Source: Fidelibacterota bacterium
GTDB taxonomy: Bacteria; Pseudomonadota; Alphaproteobacteria; Rhodospirillales; Rhodospirillaceae
DNA length: 64,000 bases
Assembly: GCA_947475895.1 (NCBI GenBank)
Contig: CANJMF010000012.1
Coordinates: forward strand, 1 to 64,000
Reading direction: 5' to 3'
Part shown: one piece after another, positions 26,166 through 34,429 of the stretch
How the letters are laid out: each line of letters opens with the position of its first letter
Position numbering within the stretch: the stretch's first letter is position 1
Translations under genes and position numbers: made by a program
Notes under the pieces: model-generated
The model's database searches: none
Told to the model about the DNA's origin: nothing
The model's input: the letters and a program-made list of their open reading frames with translations, nothing else

Positions 26166-26929
26166 TACCGACGCAATTGCATCTTGATGGGGCCTTCGGC
26201 TTTCCCATGCACGAACTGATCGACGTAGGCGTTGCCGCTGTGCTCGACTTCTTCGGGCTTGCCGACCCAGATCAGCTTGCCTTCGTATAACATCGTAATG
26301 CGGTCGCCGATTTTGCGCGCCGAGTGCATGTCGTGTGTGATGCTCAAGGCCGTGATGCCCTGCTTGCGCACGCAACTGATGATCAAGTCATTGATGACGT
26401 CGGCCATGATGGGATCGAGGCCCGTCGTCGGCTCGTCGAAGAAAACGATTTCCGGTTCGCCGGCAATGGCGCGGGCCAGGCCCACGCGCTTTTGCATGCC
26501 GCCCGATAATTCCGACGGCGACAACGCGCCGACTTCGGGGGCCAAGCCCACTTTGCCCAAGGTGTCCATGGCGCGGTCTTTGGCTTCCTTGCGCTTCATG
26601 CCCCGTTGGATCAAGCCAAACGCCACATTCTCCCAGACCGGCAAGCTGTCGAACAAAGCAGCGCCTTGAAACAACATGCCGAATTTATTGTTCGCGGCAT
26701 CGCGTTGATTCGCCGTCATGTGCGTCACATCGGCGCCGTCCACTTCAATGGCGCCGCTGTCGGCCTGAAGAATGCCGAGAATGCATTTGATCAGCACCGA
26801 CTTTCCGGTGCCCGATCCGCCGATCACGACCACGGACTCTTTGGGCATGATGTCGAAGGACACGCCCGTCAGCACCTTCTTGTCGCCGAAGGATTTATGT
26901 ACGTCCTTGAGGCGGATTTTCGGTGTCAT
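26165..26929 (-). CDS. Mla-type lipid ABC transporter, ATP-binding protein (MlaF-like)
   Basis: A 254-residue ABC ATPase of the MlaF/MkL group, which power lipid traffic between the membranes. Walker A GGSGTGKS near residue 38, signature LSGGMQKRVGLARAI, Walker B and FFDEPTTGLDPI are intact. It overlaps the permease gene by 4 bases. No MlaD (MCE domain), MlaC or MlaB gene is next to it, so the rest of the system must be elsewhere. Position between alr and radA is common in alphaproteobacteria. Confidence 0.88.
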   Translation of the reverse strand: MTPKIRLKDVHKSFGDKKVLTGVSFDIMPKESVVVIGGSGTGKSVLIKCILGILQADSGAIEVDGADVTHMTANQRDAANNKFGMLFQGAALFDSLPVWENVAFGLIQRGMKRKEAKDRAMDTLGKVGLAPEVGALSPSELSGGMQKRVGLARAIAGEPEIVFFDEPTTGLDPIMADVINDLIISCVRKQGITALSITHDMHSARKIGDRITMLYEGKLIWVGKPEEVEHSGNAYVDQFVHGKAEGPIKMQLRR

Positions 26930-27705
26930 GTGCCGAAGAACAATTCGGTGAGGATGTAATTGAACGTCAGGATCAAGATCGACGACGACACCACGGCATT
27001 AGTGGTGGCCGCGCCGACGCCTTGCGCGCCGCCTTTGGAATAATAACCGGCGTAGCAGCCCATCAACGCGATGATGAAGCCGAACACCGCCGCCTTCACC
27101 AAACCCGAAATCACGTCCAGGGGCTGCATGAACTGATAGGTGTTCGAGATGTAGGCGGCGGGATTGAATCCCAATTTATAAACGCTCACCACGAAGCCGC
27201 CGAAGATGCCGATGATGTCGGCGATCAGCACCAGGAATGGCAGCATCAACAGGCCGGCGATCAAACGCGGCACCACCAGATACTTGAACGGATTGGTCGA
27301 CAGCGTCGTCAACGCGTCGATCTGTTCGGTCACGCGCATGGTACCGATCTCGGCAGCCATGGATGCGCCAATGCGCCCCGCCACCATCAAGCCCGCAAGC
27401 ACAGGTCCTAATTCGCGCGTCAGCGAAACCACCACGACATTGGCGACGGCGTTCTCACTTCCCGCCGAGAAACGCGCGAAGCCGGTGTAGCTTTGCAGCG
27501 CCAGCACCATGCCGGAGAAAATCGCGGTCAAGCCGACGACGGGCAATGAGTAATAGCCAATGTCGATCATCTGCCGGCCAATGAGGCGCGGATAGATCGG
27601 CGGGCGCACGCAGTGCGAAATGGCGGCCGCCGCAAAAAGCGTCAAGCGCCCGAGGTGTCCGAGGAATGCCAACACCACGCGGCCAATGAGGGCGAGAAAA
27701 TTCAT
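26926..27705 (-). CDS. Mla-type lipid ABC transporter permease (MlaE-like)
   Basis: A 259-residue MlaE-family permease with five or six hydrophobic segments. Family features include SYTGFARFSAGSENAVANVV, LTRELGPVLAGLMVAGRIGA, a MAAEIGTMRVTEQIDALTTL coupling segment that touches the ATPase, and the closing FNYILTELFF. With the ATPase at 26165-26929 it makes the core of a phospholipid transporter. It starts just after alr (5-base gap), so alr, mlaE, mlaF, radA, cvpA, purF and the SDR gene could be one long transcript. Confidence 0.9.
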   Translation of the reverse strand: MNFLALIGRVVLAFLGHLGRLTLFAAAAISHCVRPPIYPRLIGRQMIDIGYYSLPVVGLTAIFSGMVLALQSYTGFARFSAGSENAVANVVVVSLTRELGPVLAGLMVAGRIGASMAAEIGTMRVTEQIDALTTLSTNPFKYLVVPRLIAGLLMLPFLVLIADIIGIFGGFVVSVYKLGFNPAAYISNTYQFMQPLDVISGLVKAAVFGFIIALMGCYAGYYSKGGAQGVGAATTNAVVSSSILILTFNYILTELFFGT

Positions 27706-27710
27706 GGGGC

Positions 27711-28856
27711 CTATGTTCGCACGGCTGGCAGATAGCGCCGGGTGTAACGGCTGCCCAGCGCGGTCAGCACTTCATAGCCGATGGTGCCGGCCTCGCGCGC
27801 TACGTCATCGACCGTATGGCGCGTGCCGATGATGTCGATCACAGCGCCCGGGCCCAGCGCGGACTCCGGGACGATGGAGACGTCAAAGGTGGTCAAATCC
27901 ATGGAAACCCGCCCCGCCACGCTGACAGCAAAGTCGTCCACAAAGGCGCGGCCGTTTGGGCTCCAGGATCGCAGCAGTCCGTCGGCGTAACCCATTGATA
28001 CCGTTGCTAATTTGGCGCCATCGGGGGTCAAGTGAGCGGCACCATAGCCAACGGGGGCAGCAGCGTCAACGCGACGAACCTGCAGGATTTTAGCCTGTAA
28101 CCGCACCACAGGCACCATAGGGTTGGCCCCGCCCGGTGTGGGGTTTACGCCGTAAAGGGCCACGCCCGGGCGCGCCATATCGAAGACAAAGGCCCGCCCC
28201 AAAAACAGACCCGATGAATTGGCCAGGGTGCCCTTAGCGTCAGGAAATTTGCCGCGAAAGACCGACAGGGCCGAGGCAAAGTGCTCGCGCTGACGGGCGT
28301 TCATAGGGTGCTCGGGCGTATCGGCGCACGCCAAGTGACTCATCAGCGCCAGCGGGTGAAGTCCGAGAAAGCCATCGGGGTTGGCGACGTGCGATTCAAA
28401 TTCGGCCGCGGTTAGCCCTAGGCGGTTCATGCCCGTATCCACCTGAACCACGGATTCCATCAGCACGTCGCTGCTGTGTGCGAAACCGCGCCATGCCTTG
28501 ATCTGCGGGGGCGTGCTCAGCACCGGAATCAGATGATGAGCCGCGAAATCCTTTTCCGTACCCGGATTAGGGCCATGCATGACGAGGATGCGGGGCTCCG
28601 GCCCAAGGGCGGGGCGCAGCGCAATGCCTTCATCGATGTGGGCCACATAAAAGGTGGTGCAGCCGGCGGACTTCAGGGCCTGAGCGACCGGAACCAGGCC
28701 GAGGCCGTAAGCATCCGCCTTCACGACGGCGCCCACATCGCACCCGGGTCCGCCCAGGCGTTTCAGCGTCCGCCAGTTGGCGACGATGGCCGCAAGGTCG
28801 ATCGTCAGCAACGCGCCGGAACGGTCTTCAGAACGGGTAAGGGTGGCAGGGATCAT
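27711..28856 (-). CDS. alr: Alanine racemase
   Basis: Alr converts L- to D-alanine for peptidoglycan using pyridoxal phosphate. The 381-residue protein shows the PLP lysine in VVKADAYGLG (Lys about 46), the RPGVALYGVNP strand, and the second catalytic base Tyr in VSMGYADGLLR. The C-terminal beta domain ends in EVLTALGSRYTRRY. It is the first gene of the run that continues through the Mla genes to purF, and is preceded by the terminator of the small-peptide unit. Confidence 0.94.
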   Translation of the reverse strand: MIPATLTRSEDRSGALLTIDLAAIVANWRTLKRLGGPGCDVGAVVKADAYGLGLVPVAQALKSAGCTTFYVAHIDEGIALRPALGPEPRILVMHGPNPGTEKDFAAHHLIPVLSTPPQIKAWRGFAHSSDVLMESVVQVDTGMNRLGLTAAEFESHVANPDGFLGLHPLALMSHLACADTPEHPMNARQREHFASALSVFRGKFPDAKGTLANSSGLFLGRAFVFDMARPGVALYGVNPTPGGANPMVPVVRLQAKILQVRRVDAAAPVGYGAAHLTPDGAKLATVSMGYADGLLRSWSPNGRAFVDDFAVSVAGRVSMDLTTFDVSIVPESALGPGAVIDIIGTRHTVDDVAREAGTIGYEVLTALGSRYTRRYLPAVRT

Positions 28857-28893
28857 GCGCGCGATTGTCTATCACGCGCGCCGCTAAACGCCT

Positions 28894-28925
28894 ACCCGGG
28901 ACGCCTTGAAAAAAGCGTCCCGGGT
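28894..28925 (-). terminator. Terminator of the small membrane peptide unit
   Basis: ACCCGGGACGC and GCGTCCCGGGT form a perfect 11-base-pair stem around a 10-base A-rich loop, 5 bases after the stop codon of the 24-residue peptide gene on the minus strand. Confidence 0.75.
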
Positions 28926-28930
28926 GGAAT

Positions 28931-29005
28931 CTAATGTGCGAACAGCGCGATCAGGATGATGATCGGGATCGGCACGCCGATGAGCCACAGAAACATACTT
29001 CTCAT
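28931..29005 (-). CDS. 24-residue hydrophobic membrane peptide (second of the unit)
   Basis: A tiny gene encoding MRSMFLWLIGVPIPI followed by an Ile/Leu-rich stretch and a final FAH. Nearly the whole peptide is one membrane helix with two prolines in its centre. An ideal ribosome site (GGAGG, 5 bases before the ATG) and a perfect terminator directly after the stop make it a real gene. Similar short peptides with a WLIGVPIPI core are, to my memory, found in other proteobacteria without a known function. It is the last gene of the unit that starts at 30113. Confidence 0.72.
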   Translation of the reverse strand: MRSMFLWLIGVPIPIIILIALFAH

Positions 29006-29026
29006 GCTTGCCTCCTATGAATGGTG

Positions 29027-29998
29027 TTAATGCCAGCGCCAGAAAGCGGCCATGTCGGTGCCTTGATCGCGATGGCGTCCACCCAGGTTGGCAGCCCAGG
29101 CCGCGGCAGCCGCCGCGACAGCAAGGGCCGCCGCTGTCAGGAAGCCAATCACGATGCCGATTTTGCGGGCGGTATCGGCCTTCTTCTTCGCTTCGGTAAG
29201 AACCTGGTCAATGCGCGCCTGAGCTTCCGCCTGCGTTAGGCCAGTTTGTGCGGCCACGCGTTGGGCAAGGTAGGTCTTGTTGTCCGCCGTTAACGCGCCG
29301 TGCACCGTGCCGAAGGTCATAAGACGGCTAATTTCCTGACGGTCAGACTGCGACGCGCGACGCGACGCGCCTTGCGTTGCATCGCCCATCGGCGGGTTTG
29401 CGCCCATTGCGTCTGTGGTCGCCGCAGTTGCATCAGCCGCACCAGCAGCGGGTGCAGCCGTCGCAGCATTGGATGCGGCGGTGGAGGTGCCCGTGGGGCG
29501 CAACAAAGAATCGATCGTATAATCGTTCACATCGCCGCGTGCCGCCGCGACGCCGGCAACACCAGCCGCCGCGCCCGCGCCTTTTGCAGCAACGCCTGCT
29601 GCACCGGAAATTCCCAGAGCTAACAGCAATGAAGCGAGAAGCAGTCCTAACGCCCACACGAGCAGGCCATGTGCACCGTCGCGCACTTCAACTTCATGCT
29701 CGGTGCCGTCACCGATGCGCCGGCGCATGCGGCCAGCCATGTATCCACCGGCCATAAAACTCGACACCACGACCCACAGCGTCCAAAGCCCCATGACGAT
29801 GAAATAGACCGACATGTTGGCGCCTTCGCCGTCCCAAGGGGACAGCATGGAAAGGCCGATGGCTCCACCAAAGGTGAATAAAAGAAGTGAAATAGCAGAC
29901 GCAAGCACGGCGCCTGCGATGATCGCGCCCCAATCCACATAATGGAAGGAGTCAGTCGTGCCGAGCGCAGCCGTGCTTGTCGTGGATTGCAAAGTCAT
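29027..29998 (-). CDS. Glycine/alanine-rich membrane protein of alphaproteobacteria, unknown function
   Basis: A 323-residue inner-membrane protein with about four helices: near residues 22-50 (VDWGAIIAGAVLASAISLLL), 63-88, 112-135 and 278-303. A Gly/Ala run with zipper-like spacing lies around residues 130-150, and a central soluble stretch rich in Ala, Thr and Asp follows. The VDWGAI-AG-LASAI-LLLFTFG start and the EVRDGAHGLLVWALG segment recur in a Rhizobiales-type family sometimes labelled PhnA-like, without evidence for that role. It is flanked on both sides by genes for 24-residue membrane peptides in one unit. Confidence 0.75.
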   Translation of the reverse strand: MTLQSTTSTAALGTTDSFHYVDWGAIIAGAVLASAISLLLFTFGGAIGLSMLSPWDGEGANMSVYFIVMGLWTLWVVVSSFMAGGYMAGRMRRRIGDGTEHEVEVRDGAHGLLVWALGLLLASLLLALGISGAAGVAAKGAGAAAGVAGVAAARGDVNDYTIDSLLRPTGTSTAASNAATAAPAAGAADATAATTDAMGANPPMGDATQGASRRASQSDRQEISRLMTFGTVHGALTADNKTYLAQRVAAQTGLTQAEAQARIDQVLTEAKKKADTARKIGIVIGFLTAAALAVAAAAAAWAANLGGRHRDQGTDMAAFWRWH

Positions 29999-30038
29999 GG
30001 TGGTCCTCCTCCGGTTTCAGAAAGGGTGCAGTAGAAAC

Positions 30039-30113
30039 TCAGCGCAGCCCGAGAAACGAGAGAATGAACAACACAACGACAACCAAACCGACGAGATAAA
30101 TAATACCGTTCAT
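30039..30113 (-). CDS. 24-residue hydrophobic membrane peptide (first of the unit)
   Basis: A tiny gene encoding MNGIIYLVGLVVVVLF followed by ILS and a final GLR. It is a single membrane helix of Ile, Leu and Val with a basic end. GGGAGG lies 4 bases before the ATG, and a candidate EcfG-type promoter lies about 30 bases further up (30143-30167). Peptides of the same layout (GIIYLVGLVVVVL) are, to my memory, frequent in Rhizobiales genomes and mostly unannotated. It heads the unit with the 323-residue membrane protein and the second 24-residue peptide. Confidence 0.72.
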   Translation of the reverse strand: MNGIIYLVGLVVVVLFILSFLGLR

Positions 30114-30142
30114 GCGACCTCCCTAATTGAGTCGCACGATAC

Positions 30143-30167
30143 AACCGGGAATGTTGAAGAAGGTTCC
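30143..30167 (-). promoter_or_regulatory. Candidate EcfG-type general stress promoter
   Basis: On the minus strand GGAAC (-35) is followed after exactly 16 bases by GGTT (-10). The alphaproteobacterial general stress sigma factor EcfG prefers GGAAC-N16/17-CGTT, so the -35 is perfect and the -10 has one change. The distance to the small peptide start is about 30 bases, which suits a short leader. Confidence 0.55.
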
Positions 30168-30195
30168 CGCCCATAAGGCCAAGTTACGAAATATA

Positions 30196-30227
30196 AAAAG
30201 CGCCCGCCATTGCTGGCGAGCGCTTTT
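30196..30227 (-). terminator. Terminator after the 130-residue protein gene
   Basis: AAAAGCGC and GCGCTTTT pair as the outer stem, and CGCC with GGCG continues it inward. A-rich and T-rich flanks allow use in either direction. It lies 25 bases after the gene at 30252-30644. Confidence 0.65.
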
Positions 30228-30251
30228 GTCGTCGCGTGTGTTCGGTGCGTG

Positions 30252-30644
30252 CTAAGCGGCGCCCGCCAATTCGGCATGACCGAGAACGATGTCGAAGAAT
30301 TCGTCCGGATCAAAATATACGTCACGGCCTTCTGTGCGGAGCGGGCACAAGGCCAGTGCATAGAACACCGGCTCTTGCATGGCGGCGCTGCCGTCGGCTT
30401 GCAAGGGCGCAGCCCAAGCCTCGATACGATCGTCGGTGGCAAACAATTCCACCAACGCATTCATGCGCATGGAAAATGCCGCCGCCTTCTGACGATCGCC
30501 GCGAAAATATTTTGTTGAGAAGGCGAGTGCGGCCAGCGCGTTGTCCGGCTGTGCCTCTTCGGATTCAAGCGACGCATGTAACCCCCACATGTCGTCGAAC
30601 GAGAATTTCACAGAATTGATTCTGTCCGTGATAGTCGTAGTCAT
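30252..30644 (-). CDS. Small soluble protein, unknown function
   Basis: A 130-residue acidic protein of no family that I recognise, without signal peptide or membrane segment. It reads MTTTITDRINSVKFSFDDMW, contains ALAALAFSTKYFRGDRQKAA, and has a C-terminal YFDPDEFFDIVLGHAELAGAA. The start is supported by AAAGGGGG 5 bases before the ATG; longer readings upstream lose all protein-like character. The gene has its own terminator (30196-30227). The 275 bases upstream, towards dnaB, hold no gene that I can support. Confidence 0.62.
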   Translation of the reverse strand: MTTTITDRINSVKFSFDDMWGLHASLESEEAQPDNALAALAFSTKYFRGDRQKAAAFSMRMNALVELFATDDRIEAWAAPLQADGSAAMQEPVFYALALCPLRTEGRDVYFDPDEFFDIVLGHAELAGAA

Positions 30645-30919
30645 GGCGACCCCCTTTCTGGCAGTGCAACCTGACGCTTTTTGATGAGCGTACCCATTGG
30701 ACTGCGATGCCCCCGCATCGCATCGCGACAATGCCACGCACGCAAAACGCCGACAAATCATTCTCGTATGTGCAATGCGTTTTGAACGAGGGGCGTGTGC
30801 TGTTTCACACACTGCTCCCGAAACACGCGAAAAAAATTGTATTCGCGACCTGGTGCGCGCACGCGACGGTTGAATGGATATGAAGGTTCTTCGTAAATGT
30901 GCTGCGACGCGAGTCGCGG

Positions 30920-32443
30920 CTATTCGAGTTGCTCGGGCAGATGCTCCGAATCCACGTGATCGCTGAAATGCGTGAAGTCGGCTTCGAAGTGCAGCTTCAC
31001 GGTTCCAATGGGACCATGACGCTGTTTCGCAACGATGACCTCGGCGATGTTGTGCGCAAGCTCGCAGCGTTCCTGCCATTTAGCATGACGCTCGTGGTAT
31101 TTGTCCGAAGCTTCTTCGGGTTTTTGCGAAGGCTCTGCGCGTTCCAGATAGTACTGCTCGCGGTAGACGAACATGACCACGTCCGAGTCCTGCTCGATCG
31201 TTCCTGATTCACGCAAGTCGGACAGTTGCGGGCGTTTGTCTTCGCGCTGCTCGACGGCGCGCGACAGCTGCGACAGCGCCAATACCGGAACACCCAAATC
31301 TTTCGCCAGCGCCTTCAGGCCGCGCGTGATGGCGGAAATTTCCTGCACGCGGTTTTCGCTGCGCTCGCCGCGCGCGGGCGCGATGAGCTGCAAGTAATCG
31401 ATCACGATCAAGCCAAGGCCGTGGTGGCTGGCAGTCTTGCTGGTACGTGCGAGGCGGCGGCAGCGCGTACGGATCGTCGACACCGTCACCGCCGGCGTAT
31501 CGTCGATGCACAACGGCAGAACGGATAGGTTCTGACTGGCGACCACAAGGCGCGCGAAATCATCATTCGATAAGCCGCCGGTTCTGATGCCGTGGCTGTT
31601 GATCTTGGCGCCCTCGGCCAAAATACGCGTGGCCAATTGCTCAGCCGACATTTCGAGCGAGAAGAACGCCACTTGCTTGCCGCGATCTTCCGCGCGGTCG
31701 GTGGCCGCGAAATATTTCGCGGCGTTCACGGCCATGGTCGTCGCCAGCGCGGTTTTGCCCATGGACGGGCGTCCCGCGAGAATCAGCAGATCGCTTCCGT
31801 GCAGACCGCCCAGCTTTTTGTCGACATCGCGAAGGCCCGAGGTGACCCCGGCCAGCGCACCTTCACGCCGGTGCGCGGCTTCGGCCAGATTGATGGCTTG
31901 GACCAGCGCGTCTTGGAAGGTGCGGAACCCGCCTTCCACGTTTCCGGTGGAGGCCAAGTCGAACAGCTTTTGCTCCGAGCCTTCGATCTGATCCATGGCG
32001 GATTCGTCGGGTGAACTGTCGAACGCATCGTTCACCATGTCCTCGCCCAGCGCGATCAGTTCGCGGCGCAAGAACAGGTCGTAGATCAGCTTGCCGTAGT
32101 CGCCGGCATTGATCACCGTTACGGCGCCCGCGGCGATGTTGGCCAAATACTTCATGCCGCCCGCGGCAATCACCAGGTCGTCGCGCTCGAGATAGGTTTT
32201 CAGCGTGACCGGGTTGGCGGGCTGCGCCTGCTCGATCAGTTTGGAACACGATTCGTAAATGCGCCCGTTGACCGGATCGGCGAAATGCTTGGGATCCAAG
32301 AATTCGTTCACGCGCTCAAAGGCGCGGTTGTTCATCAAGATCGCGCCCAGCAGAGCGCGCTCCGCTTCGTAGTTATGCGGCGGTGTGCGTAGGACGTTTC
32401 CGGCTTCGTCTGCCGGCTCCGCGACGCGAAGTGGAATGGACAT
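30920..32443 (-). CDS. dnaB: Replicative DNA helicase DnaB
   Basis: DnaB unwinds DNA at the fork as a hexamer. The protein (507 residues from ATG 32443) has the N-terminal domain (PPHNYEAERALLGAILMNN) that binds primase, and the RecA-like C-terminal motor with Walker A GRPSMGKT, the VIDYLQLI Walker B strand, and VPVLALSQLSRAVEQREDKR. An ATG 10 codons upstream (32473) is possible but has no ribosome site. A perfect DnaA box lies 57 bases upstream. In related genomes dnaB follows the rplI cluster, but here several other genes intervene. Confidence 0.95.
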   Translation of the reverse strand: MSIPLRVAEPADEAGNVLRTPPHNYEAERALLGAILMNNRAFERVNEFLDPKHFADPVNGRIYESCSKLIEQAQPANPVTLKTYLERDDLVIAAGGMKYLANIAAGAVTVINAGDYGKLIYDLFLRRELIALGEDMVNDAFDSSPDESAMDQIEGSEQKLFDLASTGNVEGGFRTFQDALVQAINLAEAAHRREGALAGVTSGLRDVDKKLGGLHGSDLLILAGRPSMGKTALATTMAVNAAKYFAATDRAEDRGKQVAFFSLEMSAEQLATRILAEGAKINSHGIRTGGLSNDDFARLVVASQNLSVLPLCIDDTPAVTVSTIRTRCRRLARTSKTASHHGLGLIVIDYLQLIAPARGERSENRVQEISAITRGLKALAKDLGVPVLALSQLSRAVEQREDKRPQLSDLRESGTIEQDSDVVMFVYREQYYLERAEPSQKPEEASDKYHERHAKWQERCELAHNIAEVIVAKQRHGPIGTVKLHFEADFTHFSDHVDSEHLPEQLE

Positions 32444-32499
32444 GAATTCGTTTTCCCCGAAGGGCCTAGTCATATCAGCGTCACACGACCGCGCGAACG

Positions 32500-32508
32500 T
32501 GTGGATAA
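32500..32508 (-). promoter_or_regulatory. Perfect DnaA box upstream of dnaB
   Basis: The minus strand reads TTATCCACA, the consensus DnaA binding site, in the gap between the divergent dnaB and small membrane protein genes, 57 bases before the dnaB ATG. Only one box is seen, so this looks like promoter control by DnaA, not a replication origin. Confidence 0.5.
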
Positions 32509-32658
32509 CGAGGATATCGGGTGCAAGACTCGAAAAGTGGCGCCGATAACCCGTTAAGATTGCGGGCAATAGTTAATGATCAAGGTTTCGCCGCCTTTCA
32601 AAGGCATTTCCGCCCCGATTGGCCGTCAGGCTCGGTTCTCACGATTTGGGAGAGTCTT

Positions 32659-32967
32659 ATGAAAAACATGTCCACTCAGACGTTCGCACAGTTGCTGTTC
32701 GTGGCGTTTGCTGCCGCTGTAGGCCTTGGCGGCTACGGCTATTATCTGCACAGCGAACTCAAAGACACCAACGCCGCCATTGTGCGAATCCAGGCGGAAA
32801 CGCAAAAGCTCGAAACCGAAGCCGGCCAATTCGATGTGGCTGTGAACAACACCAAAACCCGCGCCGAACAATGTACGGCCCAGATCCAAGGCTTAAAGAG
32901 CCAGGTCGAAGCCGCGTCGGCCGAGCCCCCGGCTTTCACTAAAATGAAGCCGCGCACGCGCTCTTAA
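32659..32967 (+). CDS. Small membrane-anchored coiled-coil protein
   Basis: A 102-residue protein with one N-terminal membrane helix (about residues 10-28, LLFVAFAAAVGLGGYGYYL) followed by a predicted coiled coil of Asp, Lys, Glu and Gln (LKDTNAAIVRIQAETQKLE) with one Cys (EQCTAQIQGLKSQV). The start at 32659 gives a compact anchor; reading from 32521 adds an unrelated lead. No family is recognised. The gene at 33201-33482 has the same plan and a matching QC-x-x-Q segment, so the two are likely paralogues. A terminator follows. Confidence 0.68.
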   Translation: MKNMSTQTFAQLLFVAFAAAVGLGGYGYYLHSELKDTNAAIVRIQAETQKLETEAGQFDVAVNNTKTRAEQCTAQIQGLKSQVEAASAEPPAFTKMKPRTRS

Positions 32968-32974
32968 ACGACCC

Positions 32975-33001
32975 GGCCGTTCTCGCACTGCGAGAGCGGC
33001 C
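32975..33001 (+). terminator. Terminator after the first coiled-coil gene
   Basis: GGCCGTTCTCG and CGAGAGCGGCC form an 11-base-pair stem with one G-T wobble around a 5-base loop, 8 bases after the stop codon. The T-tract is short. Confidence 0.6.
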
Positions 33002-33200
33002 GTTATCCTCCTGCCCTAAGTATTTGATTGTGCGCGCGTTTAGTCACTGTACGCACATCCGGTTACAAATTCGCGGCGCGCGGGGCGTTTCTGTGTTTAT
33101 TATTCTGCGTACCTCGCGTGCGACCAGATCCCGTGAGAGGACCCCGAAGGGGACGGTGTGTGGACTCGAGCGAGGACATTACAACGGGGAGGTTTGAGTT

Positions 33201-33482
33201 ATGGGTGGTTCTGCTGGAATAGCTGCACGCTTGTTAGCCATCGCTGTTTTAGTTGTCATCGCGATGGGTGTTTATGTGTTCATGGTCAAGACGGACCTTC
33301 AGGCGGCGCAGGCGAAGATCGCGACCGTCGAGCTTGATCGCGACGCAATGAAAAAGAAGGTCGACACGTCCGTCATGGCGGCGAAATCGTCCGATTCAAA
33401 TCTCAGTCAGTGCAAGTCGCAGGTCACGGACCTGCAGGCTCAGCTCGACGCGATGAGCAAAAAGCCCGCTGGTAAAAAATAA
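33201..33482 (+). CDS. Small membrane-anchored coiled-coil protein, paralogue
   Basis: A 93-residue protein with a membrane helix at about residues 8-28 (LLAIAVLVVIAMGVYVFMV) and a heptad-like tail (LQAAQAKIATVELDRDAMKK, then SQCKSQVTDLQAQLDAM) ending in Lys-rich KKPAGKK. It shares its plan and the single-Cys QC-K/T-x-QV segment with the protein at 32659-32967. A strong ribosome site (GGGGAGG) precedes the ATG, and a hairpin (33528-33556) follows. No known family; a membrane-tethered dimer is a reasonable guess. Confidence 0.68.
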   Translation: MGGSAGIAARLLAIAVLVVIAMGVYVFMVKTDLQAAQAKIATVELDRDAMKKKVDTSVMAAKSSDSNLSQCKSQVTDLQAQLDAMSKKPAGKK

Positions 33483-33527
33483 ACCAGCAAAGAATAACGT
33501 CGCTCATATTGTAACGAACGCCGTGAC

Positions 33528-33556
33528 AGCAAGAGTGGCCTTCCGCCGCTCTTGCT
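33528..33556 (+). terminator. Terminator after the second coiled-coil gene
   Basis: AGCAAGAGTGG and CCGCTCTTGCT form an 11-base-pair stem with one wobble and a 7-base loop, about 45 bases after the stop codon and before uppP. Confidence 0.6.
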
Positions 33557-33625
33557 AATCGCGCGCGCCTCTGGCGTGATGCGCGCGCGCTGCAATCCGC
33601 TGCGCGTTTGTCTTTTTGGATGCGC

Positions 33626-34429
33626 ATGGATCTCTATACTTTGCTCATGGCGGCCTTCCTCGGCGTGGTCGAAGGCGTCACCGAATTTCTGCCCATTTCG
33701 TCCACCGGCCACTTGATCCTCGTCGAGGACCTGCTCGGCTTCGAAGGTCCTCCGGGCAAACTCTTTGAAATTGTCATCCAGCTCGGCGCCATTCTTTCGG
33801 TGGTCTGGATTTATCGCCAACTGTTCTGGCGCACGTTCATGGGCCTCTTCGGCGAGCGCGCGTCGCAGCATCTGGCACTCAGCGTTCTAATCGCATTTCT
33901 GCCGGCAGCGGTTTTGGGCGCTGCTTTTGGCGGGTTTATCAAAAGCGTATTGTTCAATCCATGGGTCGTATCGTGCGCGCTGATCGTGGGCGGCATCGCG
34001 ATCATGATCGTCGAGCGCACCCATCAGACGGCGAAGATTCATTCCACCAATGAACTCTCATACCCGCGCGCGCTGACCATCGGCGCGTTTCAATGTATCG
34101 CGATGATTCCGGGTATGTCGCGTTCAGCCGCGACGATCATGGGCGCGCTGTTGGTAGGCGTCGATCGCCGCACGGCGGCCGAGTTCTCGTTCTTTCTCGC
34201 TGTGCCGACCATGTTCGGCGCCACCTTTTACGATGTTTATAAAAGCCGCCACGATCTCGACTTCCACGGCCTTAGCGTCGTCGCGGTGGGCTTCGTTGTT
34301 TCGTTTCTGGTGGCGCTGGTCGTGATCCGCTGGCTGCTGCGCTACATCTCCAGCCACAACTTCACGGCGTTCGCCATCTACCGCATCATTCTCGGCGTGG
34401 TGATGTTGGGGATTCTCTTTTTACGCTAA
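33626..34429 (+). CDS. uppP: Undecaprenyl-diphosphatase (BacA type)
   Basis: UppP removes a phosphate from undecaprenyl pyrophosphate so that the lipid carrier of cell wall synthesis can be reused. The protein is about 267 residues with eight or so membrane helices. The two active-site motifs are intact: EGVTEFLPISSTGHLIL near the N-terminus and PGMSRSAATIMGALL near residue 155. The ATG at 33626 begins the usual MDLYTLLMAAFLG; an ATG at 33620 and a TTG at 33608 are possible. The gene ends directly against the palindromic repeat at 34430. Confidence 0.93.
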   Translation: MDLYTLLMAAFLGVVEGVTEFLPISSTGHLILVEDLLGFEGPPGKLFEIVIQLGAILSVVWIYRQLFWRTFMGLFGERASQHLALSVLIAFLPAAVLGAAFGGFIKSVLFNPWVVSCALIVGGIAIMIVERTHQTAKIHSTNELSYPRALTIGAFQCIAMIPGMSRSAATIMGALLVGVDRRTAAEFSFFLAVPTMFGATFYDVYKSRHDLDFHGLSVVAVGFVVSFLVALVVIRWLLRYISSHNFTAFAIYRIILGVVMLGILFLR

